Part shown: positions 37,630 through 48,698 of the stretch, piece after piece
Layout of the letters: the number at the start of each line of letters is the position of its first letter
Numbering within the stretch: the stretch's first letter is position 1
Source of the DNA: Polaromonas sp. C04
GTDB lineage: Bacteria; Pseudomonadota; Gammaproteobacteria; Burkholderiales; Burkholderiaceae_C
Assembly: GCF_002002705.1 (NCBI RefSeq)
Contig: NZ_MUNS01000034.1
Span: forward strand, 1-64,000
DNA length: 64,000 nt
Direction of reading: 5' to 3'
Program-made: the position numbers and the translations under genes
Notes under the pieces: generated by a model
The model's database searches: none
Seen by the model: the letters and a program-made list of their open reading frames with translations, nothing else
What the model was told of the DNA's origin: nothing

Positions 37630-38324
37630 TTGGACTCCCCAGTGGCGGATGCGCCAGCCTGCGCCGCAGAGACAGCCCCGGCCTGCGGGTCCACGCCCAG
37701 GGCGTTCAGCTTGACTTCAACCACGCGCCGGTATTGCGACTGCGCCTCGAAGCCCTTGTAGGCCCGGCTGTACTGCGTCACGGCATCAGCCTTCTTGCCC
37801 TGCAGCACATCGATATCGCCCAGGCGGTCCGCCACCAGCGGCGCGAACTCGGACGGGAACGAGCCGGCGAGCTGCTTGCGCGCCTCGTCGTAGGCCTTGG
37901 CCTGCATCAACACGGCCGCCAGGCGCAATTTGGCGATGGACTGGTAACCCTCGTCGGAGGCCTTGTCGGCCACCCAGGCCAGCGCCGCCTTGGCCCCGTC
38001 GATATTGCCCTTTTCATCCATCACCTTGGCCACCAGCAGGCCCGACTGCTGTGCGTAAGTGGTGCGGCCGTATCGGTCCTTCATGTCACTGAAGGCGCGC
38101 TCCAGCATGGCCGTATCACCCGCCTGCGCGGCACGCTCGACCTCGTCGTACAGCGCCGAGGCCTTGGTGGCCTGCTCGCGCTGCCAGTACTGGTAGCCGT
38201 TCCAGGCGGCCAGCGCACCAAACACCAGCAGCAATGTCCAGGTGATCAGGTCGCCGTATTTTTTCCAGTAATGCTTGAGTTCATCGAGCTGTTCCTGTTC
38301 TTGAAGATCGAGAGGTGTGGCCAT
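37626..38324 (-). CDS. yfgM: YfgM-like TPR protein of the secretion/BAM region
   Basis: A 232-residue protein with a cytoplasmic N-terminus, one membrane helix (LITWTLLLVFGALAAWNGYQYW) and periplasmic TPR-like helices. In E. coli YfgM binds the SecYEG-PpiD translocon. ATG 38324 (MATPLDLQEQEQLDELKHYW) is the family start. The stop overlaps bamB. Confidence 0.88.
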   Translation of the reverse strand: MATPLDLQEQEQLDELKHYWKKYGDLITWTLLLVFGALAAWNGYQYWQREQATKASALYDEVERAAQAGDTAMLERAFSDMKDRYGRTTYAQQSGLLVAKVMDEKGNIDGAKAALAWVADKASDEGYQSIAKLRLAAVLMQAKAYDEARKQLAGSFPSEFAPLVADRLGDIDVLQGKKADAVTQYSRAYKGFEAQSQYRRVVEVKLNALGVDPQAGAVSAAQAGASATGESK

Positions 38325-38361
38325 GGTGTGTGATTCGTTTAAGTCAGCGATTGTAGTTACA

Positions 38362-38390
38362 GCTAACAAGCCCTACGGGCAATTGTTAGC
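38362..38390 (-). other. strong RNA hairpin at the hisS stop/yfgM leader
   Basis: GCTAACAA (38362-38369) pairs with TTGTTAGC (38383-38390), and inside it GCCC pairs with GGGC around TAC. The hisS stop codon lies in one arm. No T run follows, so it could be an attenuator, RNA-processing site or partial terminator between hisS and yfgM. Confidence 0.45.
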
Positions 38391-39702
38391 TTTCACTGAA
38401 ATCCGCATGCGCAGGTTTTAGGGTGGCGGCCCAGCCGGACACGTCGGCCAGCGGCTGCATCACCTGCTGGCCGCTGCCGTCGCGCAGGGATTTGACGGCC
38501 ACCAGCTTTTGCGCCAGCTCGTCGGCGCCGAAGATCAGGGCATGGCGGGCGCCGCTGGCATCGGCCTTCTTGAGCTGCGACTTCATGCTGCCCCGGCCCT
38601 CGCCGGTGCCGGCATGCATCTGCACGTTGACGCCTGCCGCGCGCAGGGCCTGCAGCGTGCACATCGCCACGGGCAGCGCCGCCGCATCGGGAATCACGGC
38701 GTAGGCGTCAGGCACGGGCGGCGCGATGACAGGGCCCACGGCCTCCAGCAACAGCAGCAGGCGCTCCACGCCCAGACCCCAGCCGACGGCCGGCGTCGGC
38801 TTGCCGCCGAGCTGCTCGAACAGACCGTCGTAGCGGCCGCCGCCGCAGACCGTGCCTTGCGAGCCGAGCTTGTCGGTGACCCATTCGAAGACGGTCAGGT
38901 TGTAGTAGTCCATGCCGCGCACCAGGCGCGGATTCACGCGGTAGGCCAGGCCCGCGGCATCGAGGATGGCGCGCACCGCGTTCAGGTGCGCCAGCGAGGC
39001 CTCGCCCAGAAAGCTCATGAGCTGCGGCGCCGATTCGACGATCGCCTGCATCGCCGGGTTCTTGCTGTCGAGGATGCGCAGCGGGTTGCTGTGCAGGCGG
39101 CGCCTGGCGTCTTCGTCGAGCACCGACGCATGGGCCTCGAAGTGGGCGATCAATGCCTCGCGGTGCTGCCGGCGCTCCTCGGCCTGGCCCAGGCTGTTGA
39201 TCTCGAGTCGCACGTCCTCGCCTTCGACCAGGCCCAGTTCGTGCCACAGCGTGCGGCACATCAGGATCTGCTCGGCGTCCACGTCGGGTCCGCAATAGCC
39301 CAGGGCCTCGACGTCGATCTGGTGGAACTGGCGATAGCGACCCTTTTGCGGGCGCTCGTGGCGGAACACGGCGCCCATGGTCCACACGCGCAGCGGGCCG
39401 TTGTACAGCGCATTGTGCTCGACCATCGCGCGCACGATGCCGGCGGTGGCCTCGGGGCGCAGCGTGAGCTGGTCGCCGTTCATCGAGTCGGTGAAGGAAT
39501 ACATCTCCTTCTCGACGATATCGGTGACCTCGCCCAGGCCGCGCACGAACAAGGCCGTCGGCTCGACGACGGGGGTGCGCACATTGGCGTAGGCATAGCG
39601 CCGCATCAGCGCGCGTACCTTGTCTTCGAACCACTCCCAGCGCGCCGACTCGGGCGGCAGGATGTCGTTCATGCCCTTGACGGCGGTTAACTTCTCGGCC
39701 AT
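38386..39702 (-). CDS. hisS: histidyl-tRNA synthetase
   Basis: A 438-residue class II synthetase. Motif 2 is [16 protein letters not shown]; histidine motifs are [15 protein letters not shown] and [17 protein letters not shown]-terminal anticodon domain is present. It lies in the conserved ispG-hisS-yfgM-bamB-der order. Confidence 0.97.
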   Translation of the reverse strand: MAEKLTAVKGMNDILPPESARWEWFEDKVRALMRRYAYANVRTPVVEPTALFVRGLGEVTDIVEKEMYSFTDSMNGDQLTLRPEATAGIVRAMVEHNALYNGPLRVWTMGAVFRHERPQKGRYRQFHQIDVEALGYCGPDVDAEQILMCRTLWHELGLVEGEDVRLEINSLGQAEERRQHREALIAHFEAHASVLDEDARRRLHSNPLRILDSKNPAMQAIVESAPQLMSFLGEASLAHLNAVRAILDAAGLAYRVNPRLVRGMDYYNLTVFEWVTDKLGSQGTVCGGGRYDGLFEQLGGKPTPAVGWGLGVERLLLLLEAVGPVIAPPVPDAYAVIPDAAALPVAMCTLQALRAAGVNVQMHAGTGEGRGSMKSQLKKADASGARHALIFGADELAQKLVAVKSLRDGSGQQVMQPLADVSGWAATLKPAHADFSES

Positions 39703-39713
39703 TGAATTTTTTG

Positions 39714-39780
39714 TCTGCTACTTAAGTGATAGCTGCCTGCGCAGCACTGATACAGGCTACAGCCTGTTTTTATTCAAAAA
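39714..39780 (+). repeat. dispersed mini-repeat, copy C, with terminator-like hairpin
   Basis: GATAGCTGCCTGCGCAGCAC is followed by ACAGGCT-AC-AGCCTGT (39752-39767) and TTTTATT. The perfect 7-base stem plus T run looks like an intrinsic terminator for plus-strand transcription. It lies between ispG and hisS, both minus strand. Confidence 0.7.
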
Positions 39781-39793
39781 CTGAAAACCTGAC

Positions 39794-41067
<1,274 letters not shown>

Positions 41068-41068
<1 letters not shown>

Positions 41069-41988
41069 TACTTCACCTCAAAACGTGCAACATTGTTTTT
41101 GGTCGAAGACGCCAGATCAAGGGGCTTGCCCCTGACCTGCACCTGGATGGCATCGGCGCGGCCGACCACCACCGACAAGGGCAGCGCACCGGAGACTTCA
41201 GACACTTCTGCGGGCGCCAGCGTCTTGCGCAAGGCCACCTTGCCTTTTGCATCGGTCACCTGCACCCAGGACGCGGCCCGCGCATTGAACACAACAACGG
41301 CACCGGGGGCTCCATCCACCGGGGTGGGCACTGCTGCCGCTACCGCCGGCTGCGGCGGCGCCGTTGTGGGCGCGGCGCCAGTCCCGGGCGCCGCCATGGG
41401 CAGGGGCGCCGCCGTGGTCGTCACCGGCGGGTCGGCCACCTTATCGGCGGCGAGCCCGGGCGCCGCAGCCGCAGCCACTGCAGGCACCGGCGCGGCCGTC
41501 ACGGGTGCGGCGTCCGCGACACTGGCGTCACGCGTGAAGCTGGGCAGCAGGATCAGCACCAGTGCGCCCAGCAAAAGCGCGAGCACCGCCATCACCACGG
41601 GGCGCGAGAGCTGGTTCCAGAACCCGGAGCGGAGGTTTTCGCCCGGCGCATGAAACGGCGCGTTGATGGTCTCGTCGTCCGGCGTCAGGCGCGGCGCCGT
41701 TGATTGCGGCAGCCTGGCGAGCACCGGGGCCGGATCGATCTTGAGCATGCGGCACACGGTCGCCGCCAGGGCCCGCGCAAACACTGCATCGGGAAGTTCG
41801 CCCCACTGATCCCCTTCGAGCGCCTCCAGTTTCCTCACAGGCACCTTCAACGAGACCGCGAGTACGGCAATATGCAGCCCGGCGGCCTCACGCGCCTGCC
41901 GCAGCAGCGTTCCCGCGCTCAGCTCCGGCGCCGCCGCCGCCTCAGCGGAAAACGAGCCGCCCGTGGTGGATTGCATGGGCTCACTCAT
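41068..41988 (-). CDS. rodZ: RodZ-like helix-turn-helix membrane protein
   Basis: A 306-residue protein with an N-terminal HTH_25 domain ([31 protein letters not shown]), a membrane helix ([20 protein letters not shown]), a Pro/Ala-rich linker and a C-terminal DUF4115 beta domain. RodZ links MreB to the membrane. ATG 41988 has AAGGGGG upstream and overlaps the pilF stop by eight bases. Confidence 0.85.
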
Positions 41989-42817
41989 CAAAAGCCCCCT
42001 TCTGATACGCCACCAGCTCGGGCGACTGGGGAAAACGCCGCTGCAGCTGGTCGGCCAGTTGCAGCATGGCCTCGCGATTGTTCATGCGGCGCTCGACCTT
42101 GATGCCCAGCCACAGCGATTCCGCGTTGGCCAGATCGGTGTTGTTGATGCGCCGGATGTAGAACTGGGCGCGCGTGAGCTCGTTGCGCTGAAACAGCAGG
42201 CTGGCCAGGTTGTAGCCTGTGATGGGATTGCCGGCATCGAGCTGGTACGACTGGGACAGCGTGGCTTCCGCCTGCGCCTTGTGGCCGGCTTGCATCTGGC
42301 ACAAGCCTTCCGTCATCAGGGTCTTGGCTTTTTCGCCATAGAGCGGGATGGCCAGCGCCTGCTTGAAGGCCTGGTCCGCTTCCGGGTAGCGGCGCTGCTG
42401 GCACAGCATCCAGCCGTAGTTGTGCAGGATGCCGCCGTCGCGCGGCTTCAAGGCCATGGCGCGGCGAAAACTGTCTTCGGCCAATTTGGGGTCGTCCAGC
42501 CGCATGTAGACCAGGCCGCGCAGGTTGTAGGCCTCGCCATAGCTGGGGTCCGTCACGATGGCCCGCTTGAGCTCGTCGAGCGCTATCGTCGTCTGGCCCC
42601 GGTTGAAGTAGTCCACCGCGAGGTCCAGCCGGATTTGCGCCCGTTTGCGGGCCGGCGTTGCATCCGATTCGGTGGCGATGTCGGTACCGGCGTCAGACGC
42701 GCCCGTCGTGCCTGAATTTGCCGCGCAACCCGCCAGGCCGGCCAGCGCCGATACCACGAAACAGGCCTGCGCCAGCCACAGGACAACCTGCCGCTTGCCT
42801 ACACCGGGGTTCTTCAT
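41981..42817 (-). CDS. pilF: type IV pilus biogenesis lipoprotein PilF/PilW
   Basis: A 278-residue lipoprotein (lipobox LAGC) with several TPR repeats, for example AYNLRGLVYMRLDDPKLAEDSFRRAM. PilF pilots the PilQ secretin to the outer membrane. The start is three bases after the rlmN stop, with AAGGAG upstream. The position between rlmN and rodZ is conserved. Confidence 0.92.
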   Translation of the reverse strand: MKNPGVGKRQVVLWLAQACFVVSALAGLAGCAANSGTTGASDAGTDIATESDATPARKRAQIRLDLAVDYFNRGQTTIALDELKRAIVTDPSYGEAYNLRGLVYMRLDDPKLAEDSFRRAMALKPRDGGILHNYGWMLCQQRRYPEADQAFKQALAIPLYGEKAKTLMTEGLCQMQAGHKAQAEATLSQSYQLDAGNPITGYNLASLLFQRNELTRAQFYIRRINNTDLANAESLWLGIKVERRMNNREAMLQLADQLQRRFPQSPELVAYQKGAFDE

Positions 42818-42820
42818 GCC

Positions 42821-43969
42821 TCAAATCTCCTTGGTGGCAACAGCGGTTGCCTTGACCGGTTTCAACATCACGATGCGCTGGCGCGCGATGCGCTTGCCCA
42901 CGCCGGTTCGGTCCCGGACATCGCCCGCGAGCTGGCCGCAGGCGGCATCGATGTCGTCCCCGCGCGTCTTGCGCACCGTGGTCACGATCCCCGCATCGCT
43001 CAGAATTTTGCCAAACGCGGCCACCTGCTCCGGCGGCGAGCACAGCAATCCGGATTCGGGAAAGGGGTTGAAGGGAATCAGGTTGAACTTGCACCAGATG
43101 CCCTGCCCCTGATGCTGGCGCACCAGGCTGACCAGTTGCCGCGCCTGCTCGATCTGGTCGTTCACCCCGTCGAGCATGCAGTACTCGAAGGTGATGAAGT
43201 CGCGCGGCGCATGGGCCAGATAGCGGTTGCAGGCATCGAGCAATTCGCTCAAGGGGTACTTGCGGTTCAGCGGCACCAGGTTGTCGCGCAAGGCGTCGGT
43301 CGGGGCGTGCAGCGAGACCGCGAGCGCCACCGGGCAGTCGAGCCCCAAACGGTCGATCATGGGCACCACGCCGGAGGTCGACACCGTCACGCGCCGGCGC
43401 GACAGGCCGTAGCCGTGGTCGTCGAGCATGGTGCGCAGGGCGGGGATCAGCGCCGCATAGTTCTGCAGCGGCTCGCCCATGCCCATCATCACCACGTTGG
43501 AGATGACGCGCTCGTCGCGCGCCAGGTGCTTGCGCAGAAAATGTTCGGCAAACCACAGCTGCGCGGTGATCTCGCCGCTGGTCAGGTTGCGGCTGAAGCC
43601 TTGGTGCCCGGTCGAGCAGAATCGGCAGCCGACCGCGCAGCCCGCCTGGGACGACACGCACAAGGTGCCGCGATCCTCTTCGGGGATAAACACCGCCTCG
43701 ACCGCGTTGCCGGCGCCCACATCGAACAGCCATTTGATGGTGCCGTCCGATGATTCGTGCTGCGAGATGACCTGCAGGCCCTGGATATGGGCCGCCACCT
43801 TGAGTTTTTCGCGCAGCGACTTGGCCAGATCGGTCATCTGGTCGAAATCGGAAGCGCCTTTTTGGTGAATCCAGCGGAACAACTGGGTGGCACGGAAGCG
43901 TTTTTCTCCGTGCCGCTCGCAAAAGGCGGCCAGGCCCTCAAGGTCGTAGTCGAGCAGGTTGGCCGTCAT
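42821..43969 (-). CDS. rlmN: 23S rRNA/tRNA adenine-C2 methyltransferase RlmN
   Basis: A 382-residue radical SAM enzyme. The cluster motif is Cys111-x3-Cys115-x2-Cys118 ([11 protein letters not shown]); the second catalytic Cys near the C-terminus is in [10 protein letters not shown]. It methylates A2503 of 23S rRNA and A37 of some tRNAs. Follows ndk by 19 bases. Confidence 0.96.
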   Translation of the reverse strand: MTANLLDYDLEGLAAFCERHGEKRFRATQLFRWIHQKGASDFDQMTDLAKSLREKLKVAAHIQGLQVISQHESSDGTIKWLFDVGAGNAVEAVFIPEEDRGTLCVSSQAGCAVGCRFCSTGHQGFSRNLTSGEITAQLWFAEHFLRKHLARDERVISNVVMMGMGEPLQNYAALIPALRTMLDDHGYGLSRRRVTVSTSGVVPMIDRLGLDCPVALAVSLHAPTDALRDNLVPLNRKYPLSELLDACNRYLAHAPRDFITFEYCMLDGVNDQIEQARQLVSLVRQHQGQGIWCKFNLIPFNPFPESGLLCSPPEQVAAFGKILSDAGIVTTVRKTRGDDIDAACGQLAGDVRDRTGVGKRIARQRIVMLKPVKATAVATKEI

Positions 43970-43988
43970 CGCATGATCAATCGATGGA

Positions 43989-44414
43989 TCAGCGCGAGTA
44001 AACGTTCATGCCCGCGAAGAAGAAGCTGATTTCTTCTTTCGCCGTCTCGGCGGCGTCGGAGCCATGCACGGCATTCGCGTCGATGCTGTCGGCAAAGTCG
44101 GCGCGGATGGTGCCGGCGTCGGCCTTCTTGGGGTCGGTGGCGCCCATCAGGTCGCGATTTTTCAGGATGGCGTTCTTGCCCTCCAGCACCTGGATCATCA
44201 CCGGGCCGGAGATCATGAAGTCCACCAGGTCCTTGAAGAAGGGCCGTGCCTTGTGCACGGCGTAGAAGGCCTCGGCCTCGGCGCGCGACAGGTGCGCCAT
44301 GCGGGCGGCGATCACTTTCAGGCCGGCGGCCTCGAAGCGGGCGTAAATCTGGCCGATCACGTTTTTGGCAACGGCATCGGGTTTGATGATGGAGAGGGTG
44401 CGTTCGATAGCCAT
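43989..44414 (-). CDS. ndk: nucleoside diphosphate kinase
   Basis: A 141-residue enzyme, full length. The active-site His is His117 in ANAVHGSD, and [11 protein letters not shown] is at the N-terminus. It balances NTP pools. It heads the ndk-rlmN-pilF-rodZ-ispG-hisS series, with AGGAAA before the ATG. Confidence 0.97.
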   Translation of the reverse strand: MAIERTLSIIKPDAVAKNVIGQIYARFEAAGLKVIAARMAHLSRAEAEAFYAVHKARPFFKDLVDFMISGPVMIQVLEGKNAILKNRDLMGATDPKKADAGTIRADFADSIDANAVHGSDAAETAKEEISFFFAGMNVYSR

Positions 44415-44525
44415 ATGTATTTTTCCTGAGCTTGTATGTTAATTTTCGCCCCACGGGCAAAGCCTTGCATTTTAACCGGTACCATGAATTCGCCTTCGGC
44501 ATTGCGTCAGGGAGGATCAATGCAA

Positions 44526-44555
44526 GGGGCCGGTGGCCCCGCCCTGTCCGGGCGG
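44526..44555. terminator. two tandem hairpins after the pseudouridine synthase gene
   Basis: GGGGCC-GGT-GGCCCC (44526-44540) and CCGCCC-TGTCC-GGGCGG (44539-44555) are two perfect, nearly touching stems. They lie just beyond the stop at 44569 on the minus strand and upstream of ndk. No T run follows. A transcription end or RNA-stability structure is plausible. Confidence 0.4.
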
Positions 44556-44568
44556 CGGCTGGCGCCTG

Positions 44569-45999
44569 TTATCGGCCGCGGCCACCCCCACCACGGCGCT
44601 GGCCGCCTCCTCCGCCACCGCCGCTGCGGCGTTGGCCCTGGCCCTGCCCTTGTCCCTGGCGCTGGCGGGTGAAGCTGTCGGCGCCAATGTAGCCAAACGC
44701 GGTCTTCATCGGATCGGGCTGCGCGCTGCCGCCTTGCCGGTCATCGCGCTCGCCGCCCTTGCGCCGCTGGCCCTGGCCCTGACCTTTACCCTGGTTGTTT
44801 CCAGGCGCGCCGGCAGGCGCCGCATTGCGCTGCCCCTCGCCGGAGCCGCGCGGGCCCGCACCGCGTCCGCCGCGGCGCCGGTTGCGCCCGCCCGCGCGGC
44901 CGGCGCCGTCACGCCCCTGCGATTCGCCGGCGCCCGGGCCGCGCGCCTCGCCACGGCCCTGCCCGTTGGCGGAGCCTGCGGCCTGCACCAGCGCGCGGAT
45001 GTCACGCTCGTCCAGTTCCAGCCAGGCGCCGCGCTTGAGGCCGCGCGGCAGCACCATGGCGCCGTAGCGGATGCGGATCAGGCGGCTGACCGCGTGACCG
45101 ACCGCTTCCAGCATGCGGCGCACTTCGCGGTTGCGGCCTTCGGAAATCGTCACCCGGTACCAGCAGTTGGAACCTTCGCCGCCGCCGTCTTCAATCGAGC
45201 CGAACTGCGCCATCCCGTCGTCCAGCTTCACACCCTCCAGCAGGCGCTGCTTTTCGTCATTGCTCAGCGCGCCGAGCACGCGCACGGCGTACTCGCGCTC
45301 CAGCCCGAAGCGCGGATGCATCAGCTTGTTGGCCAGCTCGCCCGAGCTGGTGAACAGCAGCAGGCCTTCGGTGTTCAGGTCGAGTCGCCCGACCGATTGC
45401 CACTTGCCCTGCACCAGCTTGGGCAGGCGGCGAAACACCGTGGGGCGGTTCTGCGGATCGTCATTCGTGACCACCTCGCCCACGGGCTTGTGGTACGCGA
45501 TCACGCGCGCCGGCGGCGGGTCGACGCGAAAGCGGATCGGCTTGCCATTGACCTTGACCTGGTCGCCGAACTGGATGCGCTGGCCAATGTGCGCCGGCTC
45601 GTTGTTGACCGAGATGCGCCCCTCCACGATGAGCTGCTCCATCTCGAGCCGCGAACCCAGGCCGGTCTGCGCCAGCACCTTGTGCAGCTTGGGACTCTCG
45701 GCCTGCGGGGCCAGCACGCGCTTCAGGCTGGGCAGCTCTTCGCTCTCTTCGTCGGCATCGAACTGCCCCGAGACCACATCGGCGAAGCGGATCGGCACAG
45801 GCGGGGCATTCACTGGCGGCTTGCTGCGCTGGGCCGGCAAGCCGTCATCGGTCCCGTCGGAGTCCTCGTCGTCGTCCCATTTCTCGTGCACTACCAAATC
45901 AGTAGCATCCTGCGAAGACACAGTATGGGCTGGAACCTTCTTTTCCTCATCATCCAGTTCCGCTGGAGAGGTCGGTTCAGGGGCGTTGTGATCGTTCAT
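44569..45999 (-). CDS. rluB: RluB-like 23S rRNA pseudouridine synthase with long disordered tails
   Basis: A 476-residue protein. An acidic N-terminal extension (about 1-95) is followed by an S4 domain ([21 protein letters not shown]) and the RluB/E/F catalytic domain with Asp in [13 protein letters not shown]. The last ~125 residues are Gly/Arg/Gln-rich (RGG-like, [24 protein letters not shown]). E. coli RluB is about 290 residues, so both ends are unusual. ATG 45999 overlaps the scpB stop (ATGA). It makes pseudouridine in 23S rRNA. Confidence 0.88.
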   Translation of the reverse strand: MNDHNAPEPTSPAELDDEEKKVPAHTVSSQDATDLVVHEKWDDDEDSDGTDDGLPAQRSKPPVNAPPVPIRFADVVSGQFDADEESEELPSLKRVLAPQAESPKLHKVLAQTGLGSRLEMEQLIVEGRISVNNEPAHIGQRIQFGDQVKVNGKPIRFRVDPPPARVIAYHKPVGEVVTNDDPQNRPTVFRRLPKLVQGKWQSVGRLDLNTEGLLLFTSSGELANKLMHPRFGLEREYAVRVLGALSNDEKQRLLEGVKLDDGMAQFGSIEDGGGEGSNCWYRVTISEGRNREVRRMLEAVGHAVSRLIRIRYGAMVLPRGLKRGAWLELDERDIRALVQAAGSANGQGRGEARGPGAGESQGRDGAGRAGGRNRRRGGRGAGPRGSGEGQRNAAPAGAPGNNQGKGQGQGQRRKGGERDDRQGGSAQPDPMKTAFGYIGADSFTRQRQGQGQGQGQRRSGGGGGGGQRRGGGGRGR

Positions 46000-46718
46000 G
46001 CGTGAGTCCCGTTGAGTGGGGTGGTTTCATCCCCGACTGGGGTGTCGGCCAGCAGGGTTGCTGGCGCCGATTCGTGGGCGGTGTCGTGCGCGTCGAGCGC
46101 ATCACCGGGTACCAAGACAGCGTCTGCCAGCGGCTCGGCCATCGGCAGCGCCGGCTGTGATGCGTCGTCCAGCGTGTTCAAGGCGTCCAGCATGCCGGCC
46201 TGCCCCGATCCGTTATCCGACACGGGCAGCTGGTCCAGCGATTCGATGCCCAGGTCGTCGAGAAACTGTTTGGTGGTGGCGAACAGTGCCGGGCGGCCAA
46301 CGGTCTCGCGGTGGCCGATCACCTCCACCCAACCGCGGTCTTCCAACTGCTTGAGGATCAGCGAGTTGATGGTGACGCCGCGAATGTCTTCCATGTCGCC
46401 CCGGGTCACCGGCTGCCGGTACGCAATGATGGCCAGCGTCTCCAGCGTGGCGCGGCTGTAGCGCGGCGGCTTTTCGGGGTGCAGCCGGTCCAGGTACTCG
46501 CGCAGTTCGGGGCGGCTCTGGAAGCGCCAGCCCGTGGCCACGCTGACCAGTTCGACGCCGCGTGGGGTCCAGTCGTTTTGCAGATCCTGTAACAGCGACT
46601 TGATGGTGTCGGCGCCCAGTTCGTCGTTGAACAGGACGCGCAGCTCGCGCACCGGCAGCGGTTGCTGCGAGCAGATCAAGGCCGTTTCGAGGACGCGTTT
46701 GGCATCCGCCGTATTCAT
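45996..46718 (-). CDS. scpB: segregation and condensation protein ScpB
   Basis: A 240-residue double winged-helix protein ([22 protein letters not shown], and [23 protein letters not shown]). It assists SMC-ScpA in chromosome condensation. The ATG at 46718 is preferred to TTG 46727. Coupled to the rluB-like gene, a common pairing; no scpA or smc is in the window. Confidence 0.92.
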   Translation of the reverse strand: MNTADAKRVLETALICSQQPLPVRELRVLFNDELGADTIKSLLQDLQNDWTPRGVELVSVATGWRFQSRPELREYLDRLHPEKPPRYSRATLETLAIIAYRQPVTRGDMEDIRGVTINSLILKQLEDRGWVEVIGHRETVGRPALFATTKQFLDDLGIESLDQLPVSDNGSGQAGMLDALNTLDDASQPALPMAEPLADAVLVPGDALDAHDTAHESAPATLLADTPVGDETTPLNGTHA

Positions 46719-46845
46719 GTATTGCAATTTCCGGGAAAAGGCGCTTCTTGAAACGCAAAAATCAGGGACGATTCAATTCGGAGCGTTGCCGGCAACCTGC
46801 AGTTCAGGCAACGCGCACCTCAAGCTGGTCAGCGAGGCGCGAGCA

Positions 46846-47877
46846 CTAGGCTCTTGACGCAGCATTGTAACTTAGGCCCCAGGCCATCAAGGCCTGTTCC
46901 ATATCGGGCGGCAGGGGCGCGTGGAACTCGAGCGCCTGCCCCGTCACCGGATGCAAAAACGCCAGCCGGAAGGCGTGCAGGGCCTGGCGCTGCAGGCCCG
47001 CCGCGGGCGCGCCGCCATACACCTCGTCCGCCACCAGCGGATGGCCAATGGAGGCCATATGGACCCGAATCTGGTGCGTGCGGCCGGTTTGCAAAGTACA
47101 ACGCACGCAGCAGCCAGACTCACAATTTTGTAGCAGCTCCACCATGGTGCTGGCGGACTTTCCGGCGTTTTGATTCAGATCCACGACCGCCATGCGCAGG
47201 CGGTTGCGCGGATCGCGCCCCACGGGCGCCTCCACCAGCCGCGTGGCCGGCCCGCTCCAGCGGCGGTGCGCCAGTGCCAGGTATTGCCGGCTCACCTCGC
47301 GCGCCGCGATCAACTGCACCAGCGCATCCATCACCGGCCGGGTGCGCGCCACGACCATCAGGCCGCTGGTGTCCTTGTCCAGCCGGTGCACGATGCCGGC
47401 GCGCGGCAGCAGCCGGGCCGCCTCGTCGCGTGCCAGCAAGCCGTTGAGCAGCGTGCCACTCCAGTTGCCGGGCGCCGGATGCACCACCAGCCCCGCGGGT
47501 TTGTTGACCACCAGCAGGTGTTCATCCTCGAACACCACGTCCATCGGGATGGCCTCGGGTTTGAATGCCTGGCTTTGCGGCGTGGGTCGCAGTTCGATCA
47601 GGCCCCGGTCGCCGGCCTTGACCCGGATGGAGGGCTTGCGGCACAGCTTGTCATTGACGCTGACCGCCCCCGCCTCGATCAACTGCTGCAGGTAGCTGCG
47701 CGAGAACTCGTGCACCAGCGCCGCCAGCGCCCGGTCCAGCCGCTCGCCATGCTGCGCCGGGCCCATGACGAGGCTGCGCAGTTCGACCTCGGGCCCGGCT
47801 TCCGCGGCGTCTTCCAGAGCTTGCGACGATTCATCGCCCGCAGGGGCGCTCGATATAATCAATTGGCTTTGTTTCAA
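46846..47877 (-). CDS. rluD: 23S rRNA pseudouridine synthase RluD
   Basis: A 343-residue enzyme. The S4 domain is RSYLQQLIEAGAVSVNDKLCRK; the catalytic Asp is in GIVHRLDKDTSGLMVVA. It modifies positions 1911/1915/1917 of 23S rRNA helix 69. The start is TTG 47877; ATG at residue 38 (MGPAQHGERLDR) would also keep all domains. A mini-repeat fragment (47121-47140) lies inside, near LLQNCESGCC. Divergent from bamD, the usual arrangement. Confidence 0.92.
   Translation of the reverse strand: MKQSQLIISSAPAGDESSQALEDAAEAGPEVELRSLVMGPAQHGERLDRALAALVHEFSRSYLQQLIEAGAVSVNDKLCRKPSIRVKAGDRGLIELRPTPQSQAFKPEAIPMDVVFEDEHLLVVNKPAGLVVHPAPGNWSGTLLNGLLARDEAARLLPRAGIVHRLDKDTSGLMVVARTRPVMDALVQLIAAREVSRQYLALAHRRWSGPATRLVEAPVGRDPRNRLRMAVVDLNQNAGKSASTMVELLQNCESGCCVRCTLQTGRTHQIRVHMASIGHPLVADEVYGGAPAAGLQRQALHAFRLAFLHPVTGQALEFHAPLPPDMEQALMAWGLSYNAASRA
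47121..47140. repeat. mini-repeat fragment inside rluD
   Basis: CACAATTTTGTAGCAGCTCC resembles the GTAGC end of the family as seen in the odhB linker. Short, so chance similarity is possible. Confidence 0.3.
47830..47859 (+). promoter_or_regulatory. bamD promoter
   Basis: A perfect -10 TATAAT (47854-47859) lies 18 bases after TTCATC (47830-47835). It faces bamD, about 30 bases before its start, and lies in the N-terminal codons or leader of rluD. Confidence 0.5.
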
Positions 47878-47888
47878 GAAAGTTGCCT

Positions 47889-48698
47889 GTGACGCTTCGT
47901 GCCAAATTATCGGTTGTCCCCGTCTTGCTGCTGGTGAGCTTGGGCGCGCTCGTATCGGGCTGCTCCACCACGACCAAGGACGAGACCGCTGGCTGGAGTC
48001 CGAACAAGATTTACGCCGAAGCCAAGGACAATATGGACTCGGGCGGCTACGACAAGGCCGTTCCCCTGTTTGAAAAGCTCGAAGGCCGCGCTGCCGGCAC
48101 GCCTCTGGCGCAGCAGGCGCAAATCGACAAGGCGTACGCGCAATACAAGGGCGGCGAGCAGGCGCAGGCGATTGCCACGCTGGACCGCTTCATGAAGCTG
48201 CATCCCGCCAGCCCGGCCATGGACTACGCGCTGTACCTCAAGGGCCTGGTCAACTTCAACGACGATCTGGGCCTGTTCTCGTTCCTGACGCGCCAGGATC
48301 TGTCGGAGCGCGACCAGAAGGCGGCGAAGGATTCGTTCGAGTCGTTCAAGGAACTGGCAACCCGTTTCCCCGATTCGCGCTACACCCCGGACGCCCGCCA
48401 GCGCATGACCTATATCGTCAACTCGCTGGCCGCCTATGAAGTGCATGTGGCCCGCTACTACTACACGCGCGGCGCATATGTGGCCGCCATCAACCGCGCC
48501 GAGGTGGCCTTGCGCGACTACCGCGATGTTCCGGCGCTCGAAGAGGCCTTGTATATCATGGTGAAATCCTATGACGCACTGGGTATGACGCAGCTGCGCG
48601 ACGATACCAAACGCGTGATGGAAAAAAGCTACCCGAAAAGCGAGTACCTGAGCCGCGGCTTCAAGTCCAGCTCGGATCCATGGTGGAAGATCTGGTAG
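47889..48698 (+). CDS. bamD: outer membrane assembly lipoprotein BamD
   Basis: A 269-residue lipoprotein (lipobox VSGC) with TPR repeats, for example NMDSGGYDKAVPLFEKLEGRAAG and ATRFPDSRYTPDARQRM. It is an essential BAM-complex part. GTG 47889 is chosen by distance from AGAAAG; TTG 47883 adds two codons. Its last 38 bases overlap the end of the convergent helicase gene. Confidence 0.93.
   Translation: MTLRAKLSVVPVLLLVSLGALVSGCSTTTKDETAGWSPNKIYAEAKDNMDSGGYDKAVPLFEKLEGRAAGTPLAQQAQIDKAYAQYKGGEQAQAIATLDRFMKLHPASPAMDYALYLKGLVNFNDDLGLFSFLTRQDLSERDQKAAKDSFESFKELATRFPDSRYTPDARQRMTYIVNSLAAYEVHVARYYYTRGAYVAAINRAEVALRDYRDVPALEEALYIMVKSYDALGMTQLRDDTKRVMEKSYPKSEYLSRGFKSSSDPWWKIW

Noticed and set aside
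35152-37761. Plus-strand open frame of 869 codons opposite der and bamB
   Set aside because: Antisense shadow of two conserved genes; no domain seen.
46785-46796. GTTGCCGGCAAC palindrome between scpB and rluD
   Set aside because: Short and GC-rich, with no T run or promoter context, so neither terminator nor operator is supported.
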